Positions 54,115-63,255 are shown, counted from the first letter of the stretch. The stretch is DNA of 64,000 nucleotides from an uncultured Marvinbryantia sp. (GCA_934394985.1 CAKRRF010000009.1:1-64000), one strand, 5' to 3'. The notes: generated by a model from the letters alone, not told the origin. Made by a program: numbers and translations.

Positions 54115-55632
54115 CTATTTCCCGGATGCCGCTCTGTCAAATTCATCCAAAATAGACTGATCTGGTGCCGGTGTTGCCAGGCTGACTATTACGATTGCCA
54201 CACATGCTACCATAAATGCCGGAAGCAATTCATAGATATTCCATACGCCCCCCAGCGGACGAACCAGGTATTTCCACACAAAGATCATCACGCCGCCAAA
54301 AAGCATTCCGGCCAGTGCCCCATACTTGTTTGTTCTTCTCCAGAACAATGAGAACAAAACAACCGGTCCAAATGCAGCGCCAAAGCCTGCCCAGGCAAAA
54401 GACACAATCTGAAATACCGAGCTGTTCGGATTTCTTGCAAGAATAATGGAAAATACCGCAATCAGCATAAGGGTTATTCTGGCTACAATAATACCACTCT
54501 TTCCATTTTGATTTAACATATCAGAGGATACTGCTGATGATGCTGCCAGCAGCTGTGAATCTGCCGTGGACATCGTAGATGCCAGAATCCCGGCCAGAAT
54601 TACACCGGCCAGTAATGCAAATATCACTCCATGGCGACTGAGCAGATCTGCAATCTTCACGATAATTGTCTCTGAATTGGAACCTTCCAGTATATCAATT
54701 GCACCAACCTGGCTCATAGAATATCCGATCACACCGATAAAAACTGCAACAGCCATGGAAATAACCACCCATACGATAGCAATTCTTCTGGACATGCTCA
54801 GTTTTTCTTCATCCTCGATTGCCATGAAGCGCAGAAGAATATGTGGCATACCAAAATATCCAAGGCCCCAGGCAAGTGTTGAAACAATCGTCAGCAGACG
54901 ATACGGCGATGCTGTTCCGGTTGCCACATCATAACTCTGGAACATAGACAGATAACCAGGCAGTGCTTTTGCATTATCAATGACTGCATCCATTCCCCCT
55001 GCCACATTGACACCAAAGATCAAGACAATGATCAATGCCACCGACATAATAATACTCTGAATAAAGTCTGTGGTAGATGCCGCCAGGAATCCACCCATCA
55101 TGGTATACCCCACAATGACGATTGCGCTGATCACCATGGCTGTCATATAGCTGACACCAAACAGACTGGAAAACAGCTTACCACAGGCTGCAAATCCGGA
55201 TGCTGTATATGGAATAAAAAAGATGACAATAATGATCGCAGAAATCAGAAGTAAGATCCTGCTGTCGTCATGATAACGATTTTTAAAAAACTGTGGCAAT
55301 GTAATGGAATTGTTTGCCACATGAGAATAACGACGAAGTCTCTTCGCTACAATTAAAAAATTAACATAGGTTCCGATTGCAAGTCCGATCGCTGTCCATC
55401 CTGCATCAGAAATACCCGTCAGATAAGCTACTCCCGGCAGCCCCATTAAAAGCCAGCTGCTCATATCTGACGCCTCAGCACTCATAGCTGTCACCAACGG
55501 TCCCAGTTTTCTTCCCCCAAGATAAAAGTCATCGGTGCTTTCATTTTTCCTGGAACACAGATAACCTACGTAAAGCATTCCGCCAAGATACACAATAATG
55601 GCGATCATGATACATACCTTTGCTGTTGTCAT
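54115..55632 (-). CDS. putP: Sodium/proline symporter PutP
   Basis: 505-residue sodium:solute symporter with about 13 helices. The family features are STDDFYLGGRKLGPLVTAMSAEASDMSSWLLMGLPG near the N-terminus, whose Asp/Ser residues bind Na+ and proline in E. coli PutP, then ILAGILASTMSTADSQLLAASSA and SFAWAGFGAAFGPVVLFSLFWRR. Start 55632 has GGAGGAG upstream; a 17-codon extension crosses the promoter. The palindrome upstream suggests control by the adjacent TetR protein. Proline is a common Stickland or osmotic substrate. Confidence 0.94.
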   Translation of the reverse strand: MTTAKVCIMIAIIVYLGGMLYVGYLCSRKNESTDDFYLGGRKLGPLVTAMSAEASDMSSWLLMGLPGVAYLTGISDAGWTAIGLAIGTYVNFLIVAKRLRRYSHVANNSITLPQFFKNRYHDDSRILLLISAIIIVIFFIPYTASGFAACGKLFSSLFGVSYMTAMVISAIVIVGYTMMGGFLAASTTDFIQSIIMSVALIIVLIFGVNVAGGMDAVIDNAKALPGYLSMFQSYDVATGTASPYRLLTIVSTLAWGLGYFGMPHILLRFMAIEDEEKLSMSRRIAIVWVVISMAVAVFIGVIGYSMSQVGAIDILEGSNSETIIVKIADLLSRHGVIFALLAGVILAGILASTMSTADSQLLAASSAVSSDMLNQNGKSGIIVARITLMLIAVFSIILARNPNSSVFQIVSFAWAGFGAAFGPVVLFSLFWRRTNKYGALAGMLFGGVMIFVWKYLVRPLGGVWNIYELLPAFMVACVAIVIVSLATPAPDQSILDEFDRAASGK

Positions 55633-55665
55633 AATTTTTCTCCTCCTATTTGTTTCTCTTTCGCC

Positions 55666-55727
55666 ATTATACCCCTCTGTCAAAAGGATTTCAAATAGAA
55701 CAAAGTATAGACTAAAGTCTATACTTT
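55666..55727 (-). promoter_or_regulatory. putP promoter and 26-bp palindromic operator
   Basis: Minus-strand -35 TTGAAA (55694-55689) and -10 TATAAT (55671-55666) are 17 bp apart. Seven bp upstream of the -35 lies a perfect inverted repeat with arms AAAGTATAGACT (55702-55713) and AGTCTATACTTT (55716-55727) around AA. This is the size and style of TetR-family operators. Confidence 0.78.
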
Positions 55728-55839
55728 ATTATTGGTTTTTATAATAAAGTCATTATTTATAGTGTTTTTATACTATACGAAAATTATAATTATAATTATA
55801 CTCTATTGTACTTTTTCGCATACAATCATGGATGACATG

Positions 55840-55876
55840 AAAAAGCGCATGTACAATTCCAATTGCACATGCGCCA
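55840..55876 (-). terminator. Terminator of the trkA-trkH-tetR operon
   Basis: GCGCATGT-CAATT and AATTG-ACATGCGC (55845-55874) form a stem; TTTTTC follows on the minus strand. Confidence 0.9.
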
Positions 55877-55884
55877 ATATTATC

Positions 55885-56478
55885 TTATAACCGTTCTATG
55901 CGAAAGTCTGACAGGAATGCCGGCAGCATTCTCTGAGAATAGCTGCGAAGAGAATATTCTCCACCGGAAATACACCAGTCATACATAAGAGCCCGTTCGC
56001 AGATCGCATAAGCCTTTACAATTTCTCCCACTGAAATATCGTCACGCAATTCTCCCCTGTTCTGCCCCTCCAGTATAATCTTGCTCAGCAGGCGGTAATA
56101 CAGGCGGCTGCGATCCAACAATGATTTTTCTCCTCTGGTTACCAGCTGTGTGGATAACAGTCGTGCCAACAGTTCGATCGATATGCTGTTCTCAATCATT
56201 GTGAACAATTCCTGGTTTAAAAACAACAGTTTTTCAAAGCTTCCCATAGATCCGTCCATAGTTTCTATCAATTCTTCATATTTTTCATCGAACAGATACG
56301 CCAATGTACCAAGCAGTGCATCTTTTCCATTAAAGTAATGGTAAAAAGAGCCCTTAGAAGTCTTTGCTGCTGCAATGATCTCGTCTACCGTCGTATTTTC
56401 ATAGCCCTGTTCATAAAACAGCTGCCATGCTGCGGTAATAATATTTCCTCTGGTATTTCTTTTTTGCTTTTTTTCCAT
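55885..56478 (-). CDS. TetR/AcrR-family regulator
   Basis: 197-residue regulator with the N-terminal TetR helix-turn-helix (IITAAWQLFYEQGYENTTVDEIIAAAKTSKGSFYHYFNGKDALL in the translation) and a variable effector domain. It starts 9 nt after trkH, so it is the last gene of a trkA-trkH-tetR operon. Downstream lie its terminator and then the 26-bp palindrome before putP. It may therefore tie potassium and proline uptake (both osmotic solutes) together; this is inference. The ligand is unknown. Confidence 0.88.
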   Translation of the reverse strand: MEKKQKRNTRGNIITAAWQLFYEQGYENTTVDEIIAAAKTSKGSFYHYFNGKDALLGTLAYLFDEKYEELIETMDGSMGSFEKLLFLNQELFTMIENSISIELLARLLSTQLVTRGEKSLLDRSRLYYRLLSKIILEGQNRGELRDDISVGEIVKAYAICERALMYDWCISGGEYSLRSYSQRMLPAFLSDFRIERL

Positions 56479-56487
56479 CTTGAAAGC

Positions 56488-57942
56488 TTATCCCTTCTTC
56501 CAGGTACTTCCTGACAGAAGAAGCAATATCGGGAAAATCTCCAGACGACCTGCCAGCATGTCAAAAATCAGCACCAGCTTTGACAATACACTGTAGGCCC
56601 CGAAATTGCAGGTTGGTCCCACTGCTTCCAGACCAGGCCCGATATTGTTAAAACAGGCCAGTACTGCTGAAAAGTTCGTCGTTGTAGAAAATCCGTCAAG
56701 AGATATGATTAAAAAGCTGACAATAATAATGATCACATATGCAGACAGATACGTGTTGATGTTACTGAGCACACTTTCATCCATCATCTGACCATTGTTG
56801 CATACTACTTCTACTCTTCTTGGGTGCAACGCTTTCTTCAGACTCCGGCGCATATTTTTAAACAGCAGTAATGCACGTCCACACTTAAATCCGCCTCCGG
56901 TACTTCCGGCACTGGCACCAATTACCATCAGACAGAGCAAAATTGCCTTGGAAAAACTAGGCCACAGATCAAAGTCTGTTGTCGCAAAACCGGTTGTCGT
57001 CACAATACTGGCAACCTGAAATGCTGCATGACGGACAGTCTCACCCAGACTGCCATACATCCCACGAACATTGGCTGTGATCAGCACGATACTTGCCAGA
57101 ACCATACCCAGATACATTCTCAGTTCTTCATCTTTCCATACTGTCTTGAACTGCTTAATCAGGAGCAGATAATAGCAGCTGAAATTCACACCAAACAGTA
57201 ACATAAACACGGTACATACATTCTGAATATATGGACTGTAACCTGCGATACTGTCATTTTTAATACCAAATCCACCGGTACCTGCTGTGCCGAAGGCTGT
57301 GCAGACGGCATCAAACAGAGGCATTCTGCCAATCAGCAGAAAAAGAATGTTTAAAATAGTAAGTAAAACATACAGTACATACAGAATCTCAGCTGTCTGT
57401 TTCATCTTTGGAACCAGCTTACCTACATTCGGTCCCGGGCTCTCTGCACGAAGCAGATGCATGGTATATCCACCCTTACTGCCTTTCATAGAAGTAATCG
57501 CCAGCAGAAATACCAGCACTCCCATACCGCCCAGCCAGTGGCTGAAGCTTCTCCAATATAAAATTCCTTTGGATAAGCTCTCCACTTCAGGAAGAATGGA
57601 GGAACCTGTCGTGGTAAATCCTGATACAATTTCGAAAAAACAGTCTATATATGCCGGAATCTCTCTGGAAATATAAAACGGCAGCGCCCCCATCAATCCC
57701 AGTACAATCCAGCTTAATCCTACGCACACCATGCCTTCTCTTGCGTAAAAACGCTTTTTACCCTTTCGGCATATGGCATATAACATCAGTGCCAGCAGTG
57801 AAATAATCACTATACTCCAGGCGAATCCTCGAATCGCCGCACTTTCACGGCAGTAAATACTGATACAAAGTGCCGGAATCATAAAGATCACTTCAATTCC
57901 GAGAATCTGTGCCACAAATCGCCCCATCATCTTGTAATTCAT
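56488..57942 (-). CDS. trkH: Potassium uptake protein TrkH (KtrB-like)
   Basis: 484-residue K+ translocating membrane subunit with four pore loops: GFTTTGSSILP, GTAGTGGFGIKN, TTTGFATTDF and NNIGPGLEAVGP, each with the filter Gly of the TrkH/KtrB family. It also contains STGGGFKCGR, a gating-region motif. It lies between trkA (16 nt upstream) and tetR. With TrkA it forms a nucleotide-gated uptake system. Confidence 0.95.
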   Translation of the reverse strand: MNYKMMGRFVAQILGIEVIFMIPALCISIYCRESAAIRGFAWSIVIISLLALMLYAICRKGKKRFYAREGMVCVGLSWIVLGLMGALPFYISREIPAYIDCFFEIVSGFTTTGSSILPEVESLSKGILYWRSFSHWLGGMGVLVFLLAITSMKGSKGGYTMHLLRAESPGPNVGKLVPKMKQTAEILYVLYVLLTILNILFLLIGRMPLFDAVCTAFGTAGTGGFGIKNDSIAGYSPYIQNVCTVFMLLFGVNFSCYYLLLIKQFKTVWKDEELRMYLGMVLASIVLITANVRGMYGSLGETVRHAAFQVASIVTTTGFATTDFDLWPSFSKAILLCLMVIGASAGSTGGGFKCGRALLLFKNMRRSLKKALHPRRVEVVCNNGQMMDESVLSNINTYLSAYVIIIIVSFLIISLDGFSTTTNFSAVLACFNNIGPGLEAVGPTCNFGAYSVLSKLVLIFDMLAGRLEIFPILLLLSGSTWKKG

Positions 57943-57958
57943 CTATCTTATCCCTCAA

Positions 57959-59317
57959 TTATTCAAAAATATCATTCAGCTGATAAATTACCTTATCACT
58001 GCTGGTAACCACAATTACAGTATCGCCCTGTGTAAAACAGGAATCTCCATTCGGAATCTCAATCTGGCCGCCATGAATAATACTTGCAACCAGTACATTT
58101 TTTCGAATCTTCAGTGCCTTCAGCGGCTCATTGCAATGAATGGTCTTCTCATTTACACGGAATTCCATAGCCTCTGCCTGACCATCTGCGATCGTGTGCA
58201 CAGTCACAGCTGCACCGGTCTGATTCTGCATGGCACGTACATATTGTACAATATTATTGCAACACAACTCCTTCGGGCAAATCACACTTCCAAGCTCCAG
58301 TTCGTCCAGCAGATTCCCGTTTCTGCGGCGTCCTACTTTCGTAATGATCTGAGAAACTCCACATTTTCTTCCGTACATGGCAATGATCATATTCATCTCA
58401 TCCAGCCCTGTTAAAGTCACCAGTGCGTCCATATCTTCGATATCTTCGCTGTACAGCAGTGCCTGACTGCTGGCATCTCCCTGAATGATTGTCACCTGTG
58501 GCAAAAGACTGGCTAGCTGAATGCAACGCTCTTTTTTCTGCTCGATAATCTTTACTGTCATGCCGCTCTTCTGCAGTCTCTGTGCCAGATAAAAGCCGAT
58601 CTTACTTCCGCCACAGATCATGACATTTTTTACTTTCTTTGTAATTACACCAATATTATTTAACAAAATGGCCAGATTATTAGTCGGTGCAGTAACAAAT
58701 ACTCTGTCTCCGGCCTTCAGGATAAAATTACCATCCGGCGTCACTACATTGCCATTTCTGAGAACAGCACAAACAAGCACTCTGCATTTTACAATGCTGT
58801 CCAGCTCATTCAGTGATACGTTGCACAGCTTATTGTTGGCATCCAGACGAATCTCTGCGATCTCCACGCGTCCGCCCACAAATGCTTCTCTGTGAAGGAA
58901 TCCAGGGAATTTTAAAAGACGTTCTATCTCTACTGCCGCCTGCTTTTCTGGATTCACTGCAAGAGACAGGGCAAAGGTATCCCGCATCTTGTAGATCTGA
59001 TTGGAATATTCCGGATTTCGAATTCTGGCAATCGTATGAATCCCAGGCTTCATACCATGCGCCGTCATACAGCAAAGAAGATTCACCTCATCTGCACTTG
59101 TCGCGGCAATCAACAGCTCTGTATCCTGAATACCTGCCTGACTCAGGACATCCATAGATGCACAGTTTCCCTGCACTGTCATTACATCATAACTCTCAAT
59201 ACTTGCTTCCAGTACCTCTGGGTTGGAATCTACCAGTGTAATATCGTGCCCTTCTGCCGATAACTGATTGGTCAGCATATTTCCGACCTTTCCATCCCCT
59301 GCAATAATAATCTTCAC
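57959..59317 (-). CDS. trkA: Trk system potassium uptake regulator TrkA
   Basis: 452-residue peripheral protein with two RCK units, each a Rossmann NAD(H)/ATP-binding domain (GDGKVGNMLTNQLSAEGHDITLVDSN; ICGGSKIGFYLAQRLQKSGMTVKIIEQ) followed by a TrkA-C domain. I place the start at the GTG at 59317. A GGAGG ribosome binding site lies 8 nt before it, inside the first codons of a 5-codon longer ATG frame that has no site of its own. It is the first gene of trkA-trkH-tetR. Confidence 0.95.
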   Translation of the reverse strand: MKIIIAGDGKVGNMLTNQLSAEGHDITLVDSNPEVLEASIESYDVMTVQGNCASMDVLSQAGIQDTELLIAATSADEVNLLCCMTAHGMKPGIHTIARIRNPEYSNQIYKMRDTFALSLAVNPEKQAAVEIERLLKFPGFLHREAFVGGRVEIAEIRLDANNKLCNVSLNELDSIVKCRVLVCAVLRNGNVVTPDGNFILKAGDRVFVTAPTNNLAILLNNIGVITKKVKNVMICGGSKIGFYLAQRLQKSGMTVKIIEQKKERCIQLASLLPQVTIIQGDASSQALLYSEDIEDMDALVTLTGLDEMNMIIAMYGRKCGVSQIITKVGRRRNGNLLDELELGSVICPKELCCNNIVQYVRAMQNQTGAAVTVHTIADGQAEAMEFRVNEKTIHCNEPLKALKIRKNVLVASIIHGGQIEIPNGDSCFTQGDTVIVVTSSDKVIYQLNDIFE

Positions 59318-59403
59318 AGGTTTTTCCTCCATTAAGATCGTTCTGTTTTCAAAAGATATCTCTTTCCATCTGAACGTCTTTTCCGTTTTTTCATCATAAA
59401 CTC

Positions 59404-59458
59404 ATTTTATCACATATTTGCATTAATTCAACCTGTTCCTGCATCTGCCGGTATACCG
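59404..59458 (-). promoter_or_regulatory. trkA promoter with upstream CCGGTATACCG
   Basis: Minus-strand -35 TTGAAT (59431-59426) and -10 TAAAAT (59409-59404) with a 16-bp spacer. The palindromic 11-mer CCGGTATACCG at 59448-59458 lies 16 bp upstream of the -35 and is shared with the second TRAP promoter. Confidence 0.6.
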
Positions 59459-59505
59459 TCAAAGGCCGAAACACTCCGATAGTAACACACTTTCTGAAAT
59501 AAAAC

Positions 59506-59535
59506 AAGGGAATTCTGCAACAACAGAACTCCCTT
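59506..59535 (-). terminator. Terminator of the metal-ATPase operon
   Basis: AAGGGAATTCTG and CAGAACTCCCTT pair around CAACAA; GTTTT follows on the minus strand. Confidence 0.85.
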
Positions 59536-59583
59536 TTCTTCTTTCTTTTCTATCAAATCTGAAATATCTTTCCGCCATTCATT

Positions 59584-61665
59584 TTACAGCAGTTTTCGCA
59601 TACTTCCCAGACTGAGCAGCAACGTAGATGTATTGTGCAGCAATGCAGATGTTGTTGGCTGAATGATCCCAAATACACCAAGTGCAATCAAAGTGGAATT
59701 GATGCCTACAATACTGCGGTAGTTCCGGCGAATTCGTTTCATAAGCTGGTCACTGATTTGTTTCAGAATCAGGATCTGATACAAATCATCTGAGCTGACC
59801 GTAATATCTGCGATTTCTCTTGCCAGTTCTGCTCCATCGCTGATCGCAATTCCGGCATCCGACGCTGACAATGCAGGGGAATCATTGATACCGTCACCAG
59901 TCATAATCACCTTGTGCCCTGCTGCTTTTTCTCTTTCCACAAACTTTGCCTTGTCCCCCGGCAACACTTCTGCATAGAACTCATCTACACCGACTTTTTC
60001 CGCTATAGCTCTTGCTGTATGCTCATTATCGCCTGTCATCATCACTATTTTGGAGATACCGTTCTTTTTTAATGCCCGGATCACATCTGCTGCCTCCGGT
60101 CTTAATGGATCTTCAATGCAGATGACTGCTGACAGTCTGCCTTCAATTGCCATATACAACTGTGAGTAGTTCAATGGCAGGCTCTCCAGCAGGTATTTTT
60201 TTTCTTCCGGAATTGCAGTCTTCTCATCTTCAAATACAAAATGATAACTTCCGATAATTACCTTTTTTCCTTCCACTGAAGAAGAAATGCCATGTGCCAC
60301 CACATACTCGATCCTGGAATGCATCTCCTCATGCTCCAGTCCTCTCTCCTGTGCTGCATGTACCACAGCTTTGGCCATAGAATGTGGAAAATGTTCCTCC
60401 AGACATGCCGCAGTGCGCAAAAGCTCATCTTCACTTCTTCCATCAAACGAAACCACTTTCACAACTGTAGGCTTTGCTTTTGTCAGTGTCCCGGTCTTAT
60501 CAAATACGATCGTATCCGCATCTGCTACTGCTTCCAGAAATTTTCCGCCCTTAACTGTAATATGATGCGTTCCCGCTTCATGAATTGCATATAAAACTGA
60601 AATTGGCATGGCCATCTTCAATGCGCAGGAAAAATCTACCATCAATACTGACAGGGCTTTGGTGATATTACGGGTCAGAAGATATGTTAAGACAGTACCA
60701 CCCAATGTCCACGGAACCAGTCTGTCAGCCAAATGTTCTGCTTTACTTTCCAGTCCTGCTTTGAGCTTCTCGGACTCCTCAATCATCTTCACTACCTGCT
60801 CATAGCGGCTTCTGCCTCCAACAGCGGTAACCTGCAGGGTCAGTTCCCCTTCTTCCAGAACGGTTCCTGCAAAGACTCCTGCTCCGCAGCTCTTATGTAC
60901 AGCTACCGATTCACCGGTCAGAGATGCCTGGTTAACCATACCATCGCCCTCTGTCACAGTTCCGTCAAACGGGATCACATTTCCCATATGTACAACAATT
61001 TTGTCGCCTTTCTGAATCTGACTGCTGTCCACCAGAACTTCTGTCTGTTCCTGTTTCATCCACACTTTTTCCACATGGAGTGACATACTTCTTGCCAGAT
61101 CCCCTACCGATTTCTTATGAGTCCATTCTTCCAGTACTTCACCGATTCCCAGTAGAAACATCACGGATCCTGCAGTTGTATAATCGCCACGTAAAACAGA
61201 TACTCCAATAGCCGTACCATCCAGTACCGGCACCTCGATCCTGCGATTCCACAGACATCGGATTCCTTTCATTATATATGGGATGGCCGCTGCCGCATTA
61301 TAACAGGCTTGTAATGGTGCCGGAAGAAACCACTGCCTTGCATAATGAAAGGCCACCTTCCATACCAGCTTGTCCTGATATACTGCATTTAATTCCCTGC
61401 CTGAATTTTGAATATAATACTCTGGAACTTCCACATCTTCATAATGAAATTCCTGCAGTTTTTTCAATATATTCTGACGATCTGTCTTCTCACCACTATA
61501 ATAAATTACCGCATCACAGGTCTGATCATTCACCTTGATCTGCTCTACACCAGAAAGACCTGACAGAAAATATTGAAGCGTATCTGCCTGCATGTAACTC
61601 ATACGGTATACAGACATATGAATTCTCATCCGTCTTTTTGATTCATTCTTAATCTGAAACTTCAC
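59584..61665 (-). CDS. P1B-type metal-transporting ATPase (FezB-like)
   Basis: 693-residue P-type ATPase. Residues about 14-75 form an HMA-like domain without the CxxC. Core motifs are SLTGES (phosphatase, about 248-253), DKTGT (phosphorylated Asp389) and MTGDGINDSPAL. The membrane metal site, usually CPC or SPC, is SCALK (346-350). The usual HP motif reads EEHFPHSMAKAV. The SCA-type site and the DUF6110-like partner upstream are what I recall of P1B-6 ATPases of ferrosome (fez) operons, which load iron into intracellular granules. Manganese or another metal remains possible. The start is a GTG with GAGG upstream. Confidence 0.85.
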   Translation of the reverse strand: MKFQIKNESKRRMRIHMSVYRMSYMQADTLQYFLSGLSGVEQIKVNDQTCDAVIYYSGEKTDRQNILKKLQEFHYEDVEVPEYYIQNSGRELNAVYQDKLVWKVAFHYARQWFLPAPLQACYNAAAAIPYIMKGIRCLWNRRIEVPVLDGTAIGVSVLRGDYTTAGSVMFLLGIGEVLEEWTHKKSVGDLARSMSLHVEKVWMKQEQTEVLVDSSQIQKGDKIVVHMGNVIPFDGTVTEGDGMVNQASLTGESVAVHKSCGAGVFAGTVLEEGELTLQVTAVGGRSRYEQVVKMIEESEKLKAGLESKAEHLADRLVPWTLGGTVLTYLLTRNITKALSVLMVDFSCALKMAMPISVLYAIHEAGTHHITVKGGKFLEAVADADTIVFDKTGTLTKAKPTVVKVVSFDGRSEDELLRTAACLEEHFPHSMAKAVVHAAQERGLEHEEMHSRIEYVVAHGISSSVEGKKVIIGSYHFVFEDEKTAIPEEKKYLLESLPLNYSQLYMAIEGRLSAVICIEDPLRPEAADVIRALKKNGISKIVMMTGDNEHTARAIAEKVGVDEFYAEVLPGDKAKFVEREKAAGHKVIMTGDGINDSPALSASDAGIAISDGAELAREIADITVSSDDLYQILILKQISDQLMKRIRRNYRSIVGINSTLIALGVFGIIQPTTSALLHNTSTLLLSLGSMRKLL

Positions 61666-61677
61666 CGATGTCCGCCT

Positions 61678-61992
61678 CTATTCTGCTGTCTCTTCTGTAG
61701 TTTCTTTTACTTCTTTGAACTCTTCGTCTTCAAAAAGCTGTGCTTCAGCCTTTTGAGCACGTTCTTCGTTAATATCCTTCGCTCCTTCCAGAATATCTTC
61801 ACAGTTTTCCTGAACAGTTTTCACTGTTTTCATTACACATTCTTTTGCACGAAGGACTGCTGCTGTACACTGTGTATATACTTTCTTTGCATCATCACTT
61901 GCCAGAACCTTTACACCTGCTGTGCCAAACACAAAACCACCTGCAAAAGTTCCTGCTTTTTTCCAGTCTACATTTTTGAATACGTTTTTCAT
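61678..61992 (-). CDS. DUF6110-like small membrane protein, ATPase partner
   Basis: 104-residue protein. Residues about 12-32 (KKAGTFAGGFVFGTAGVKVLAS) form a Gly-rich hydrophobic segment; the rest is a charged helix with two Cys (YTQCTAAVLRAKECVMKTV) and a very acidic tail (EDEEFKEVKETTEETAE). It lies 12 nt before the P-type ATPase and is the first gene of the operon, with GAGGAGG upstream. I recall small DUF6110 proteins next to such ATPases. By analogy with fez operons it may help form or line a metal-storage compartment; this is inference. Confidence 0.78.
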   Translation of the reverse strand: MKNVFKNVDWKKAGTFAGGFVFGTAGVKVLASDDAKKVYTQCTAAVLRAKECVMKTVKTVQENCEDILEGAKDINEERAQKAEAQLFEDEEFKEVKETTEETAE

Positions 61993-62017
61993 GATTATTT
62001 CCTCCTCTGATTAATAT

Positions 62018-62073
62018 AAGTCGGCGCAAACTTCTTATTTTTACATATTACTATCATTAGTGTGCGCTAACTT
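62018..62073 (-). promoter_or_regulatory. Two tandem operator-like boxes before the metal-ATPase operon
   Basis: AGTCGGCGCAAACTT (62019-62033) and AGTGTGCGCTAACTT (62059-62073) share AGT--GCGC-AACTT and are 40 bp apart, about four helical turns. The second also reads TTAG-N6-CTAA (62057-62070), an inverted repeat like DtxR/IdeR-type metal-regulator sites. Both lie downstream of the -10, so binding would block transcription. Confidence 0.65.
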
Positions 62074-62083
62074 TTTCAGAGTT

Positions 62084-62112
62084 ATTCTACTTCACTCAGA
62101 ACGCTTTGTCAA
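62084..62112 (-). promoter_or_regulatory. Promoter of the metal-ATPase operon
   Basis: Minus-strand -35 TTGACA (62112-62107), 17-bp spacer and -10 TAGAAT (62089-62084), about 90 nt before the first start codon. Confidence 0.82.
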
Positions 62113-62121
62113 TTGCTGTAT

Positions 62122-63255
62122 TTACTGTTTTTTATCATATGTCTCCAGGAAATTATGACGCACCCCGCCACTCTTATATTCCACCACTGTATCCAGATTT
62201 ACATTTTCCACACTCTTAAAAATGTTACCCTCAACGAACGGATTCTTTTTCTTTAATGTAGCAATCAATTCTTTGATCTCTACACGTTTCGAACGGTTTT
62301 CTTCGTTGTTACATGTGGTACAGGTATCCGTAAACTTGCAGGCACACTGAATAAAATGCAAATCATTATAATCTCTCCAGGACTTGATATCATCTTCTCT
62401 GATCAGATACAGCGGACGAATCAACTCCATACCTTCAAAGTTGGTACTGTGAAGCTTTGGCATCATTGTCTGCACCTGTCCCCCATATAGCATTCCCATC
62501 AGAATTGTCTCAATCACATCATCATAATGATGTCCCAGTGCAATTTTATTGCATCCCAGTTCTTTTGCATAGGCATACAAATGACCTCTTCGCATCCTGG
62601 CACAGAGATAACATGGTGAATTTTCTATTTCATACACTGCATCGAAAATATCTGATTCAAAAAATGTAACCGGTATATTCAGCCTTCTGGTATTTTCTTC
62701 TATGATGTGTCGGTTGGCTTCATTATATCCCGGATCCATAACCAGATACTTTACTTCAAATTCAAACTTATTATGACGCTTCAGTTCCTGAAACAGCTTC
62801 GCCATTAGCATGGAATCTTTTCCACCGGAGATACAGACTGCAATCCTGTCCCCTGGCTTTACCAGCTCGTACGTATTAATCGCCCGGCAAAATTTAGACC
62901 AGATCCGCTTTTTATAAGTTTTTCTCAGACTCTGTTCCACGTTTTTCACAAAATCAGCATCTTCCTGATGTTTCATATAATCCATCAGCCATGCAACATA
63001 CCCGCCCTCCAGGCTTTCCGCATCGAAGCCCTGTGTTGCCAGATCCGCAGCCAGATCTATACTGCTTCTTCCTCTGGAACAACAAATAATCAGCTTCTTG
63101 GTCTTATCTACCTTTTCACTTTCTGCAACTTCTTCGCCTGGAATGGCCGTTGCCCCGGGAATTGCACCATGGGCAATCTCACTTTCACTGCGAATATCTA
63201 TCAGCTGATATACGGATGGATCCAGCTTTCTTAACTCTTCTATTGTAATGCTCAT
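62122..63255 (-). CDS. Rhodanese-TtcA fusion (tRNA thiolation enzyme)
   Basis: 377-residue fusion. Residues 1-95 are a rhodanese domain with an active-site-type Cys59 in IICCSRGRSS. The rest is a TtcA/TtuA-like ATP-dependent tRNA thiolase with the PP-loop CISGGKDSMLM (143-148), NSPCYLCARMRRG (Cys215, Cys218) and CACKF (Cys304/306), which could bind an iron-sulfur cluster as in TtcA, plus a further C-x2-C (312, 315). The rhodanese part may hand sulfur to the thiolase. The tRNA position is not certain. GGAGAAAAC precedes the ATG. Confidence 0.9.
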   Translation of the reverse strand: MSITIEELRKLDPSVYQLIDIRSESEIAHGAIPGATAIPGEEVAESEKVDKTKKLIICCSRGRSSIDLAADLATQGFDAESLEGGYVAWLMDYMKHQEDADFVKNVEQSLRKTYKKRIWSKFCRAINTYELVKPGDRIAVCISGGKDSMLMAKLFQELKRHNKFEFEVKYLVMDPGYNEANRHIIEENTRRLNIPVTFFESDIFDAVYEIENSPCYLCARMRRGHLYAYAKELGCNKIALGHHYDDVIETILMGMLYGGQVQTMMPKLHSTNFEGMELIRPLYLIREDDIKSWRDYNDLHFIQCACKFTDTCTTCNNEENRSKRVEIKELIATLKKKNPFVEGNIFKSVENVNLDTVVEYKSGGVRHNFLETYDKKQ

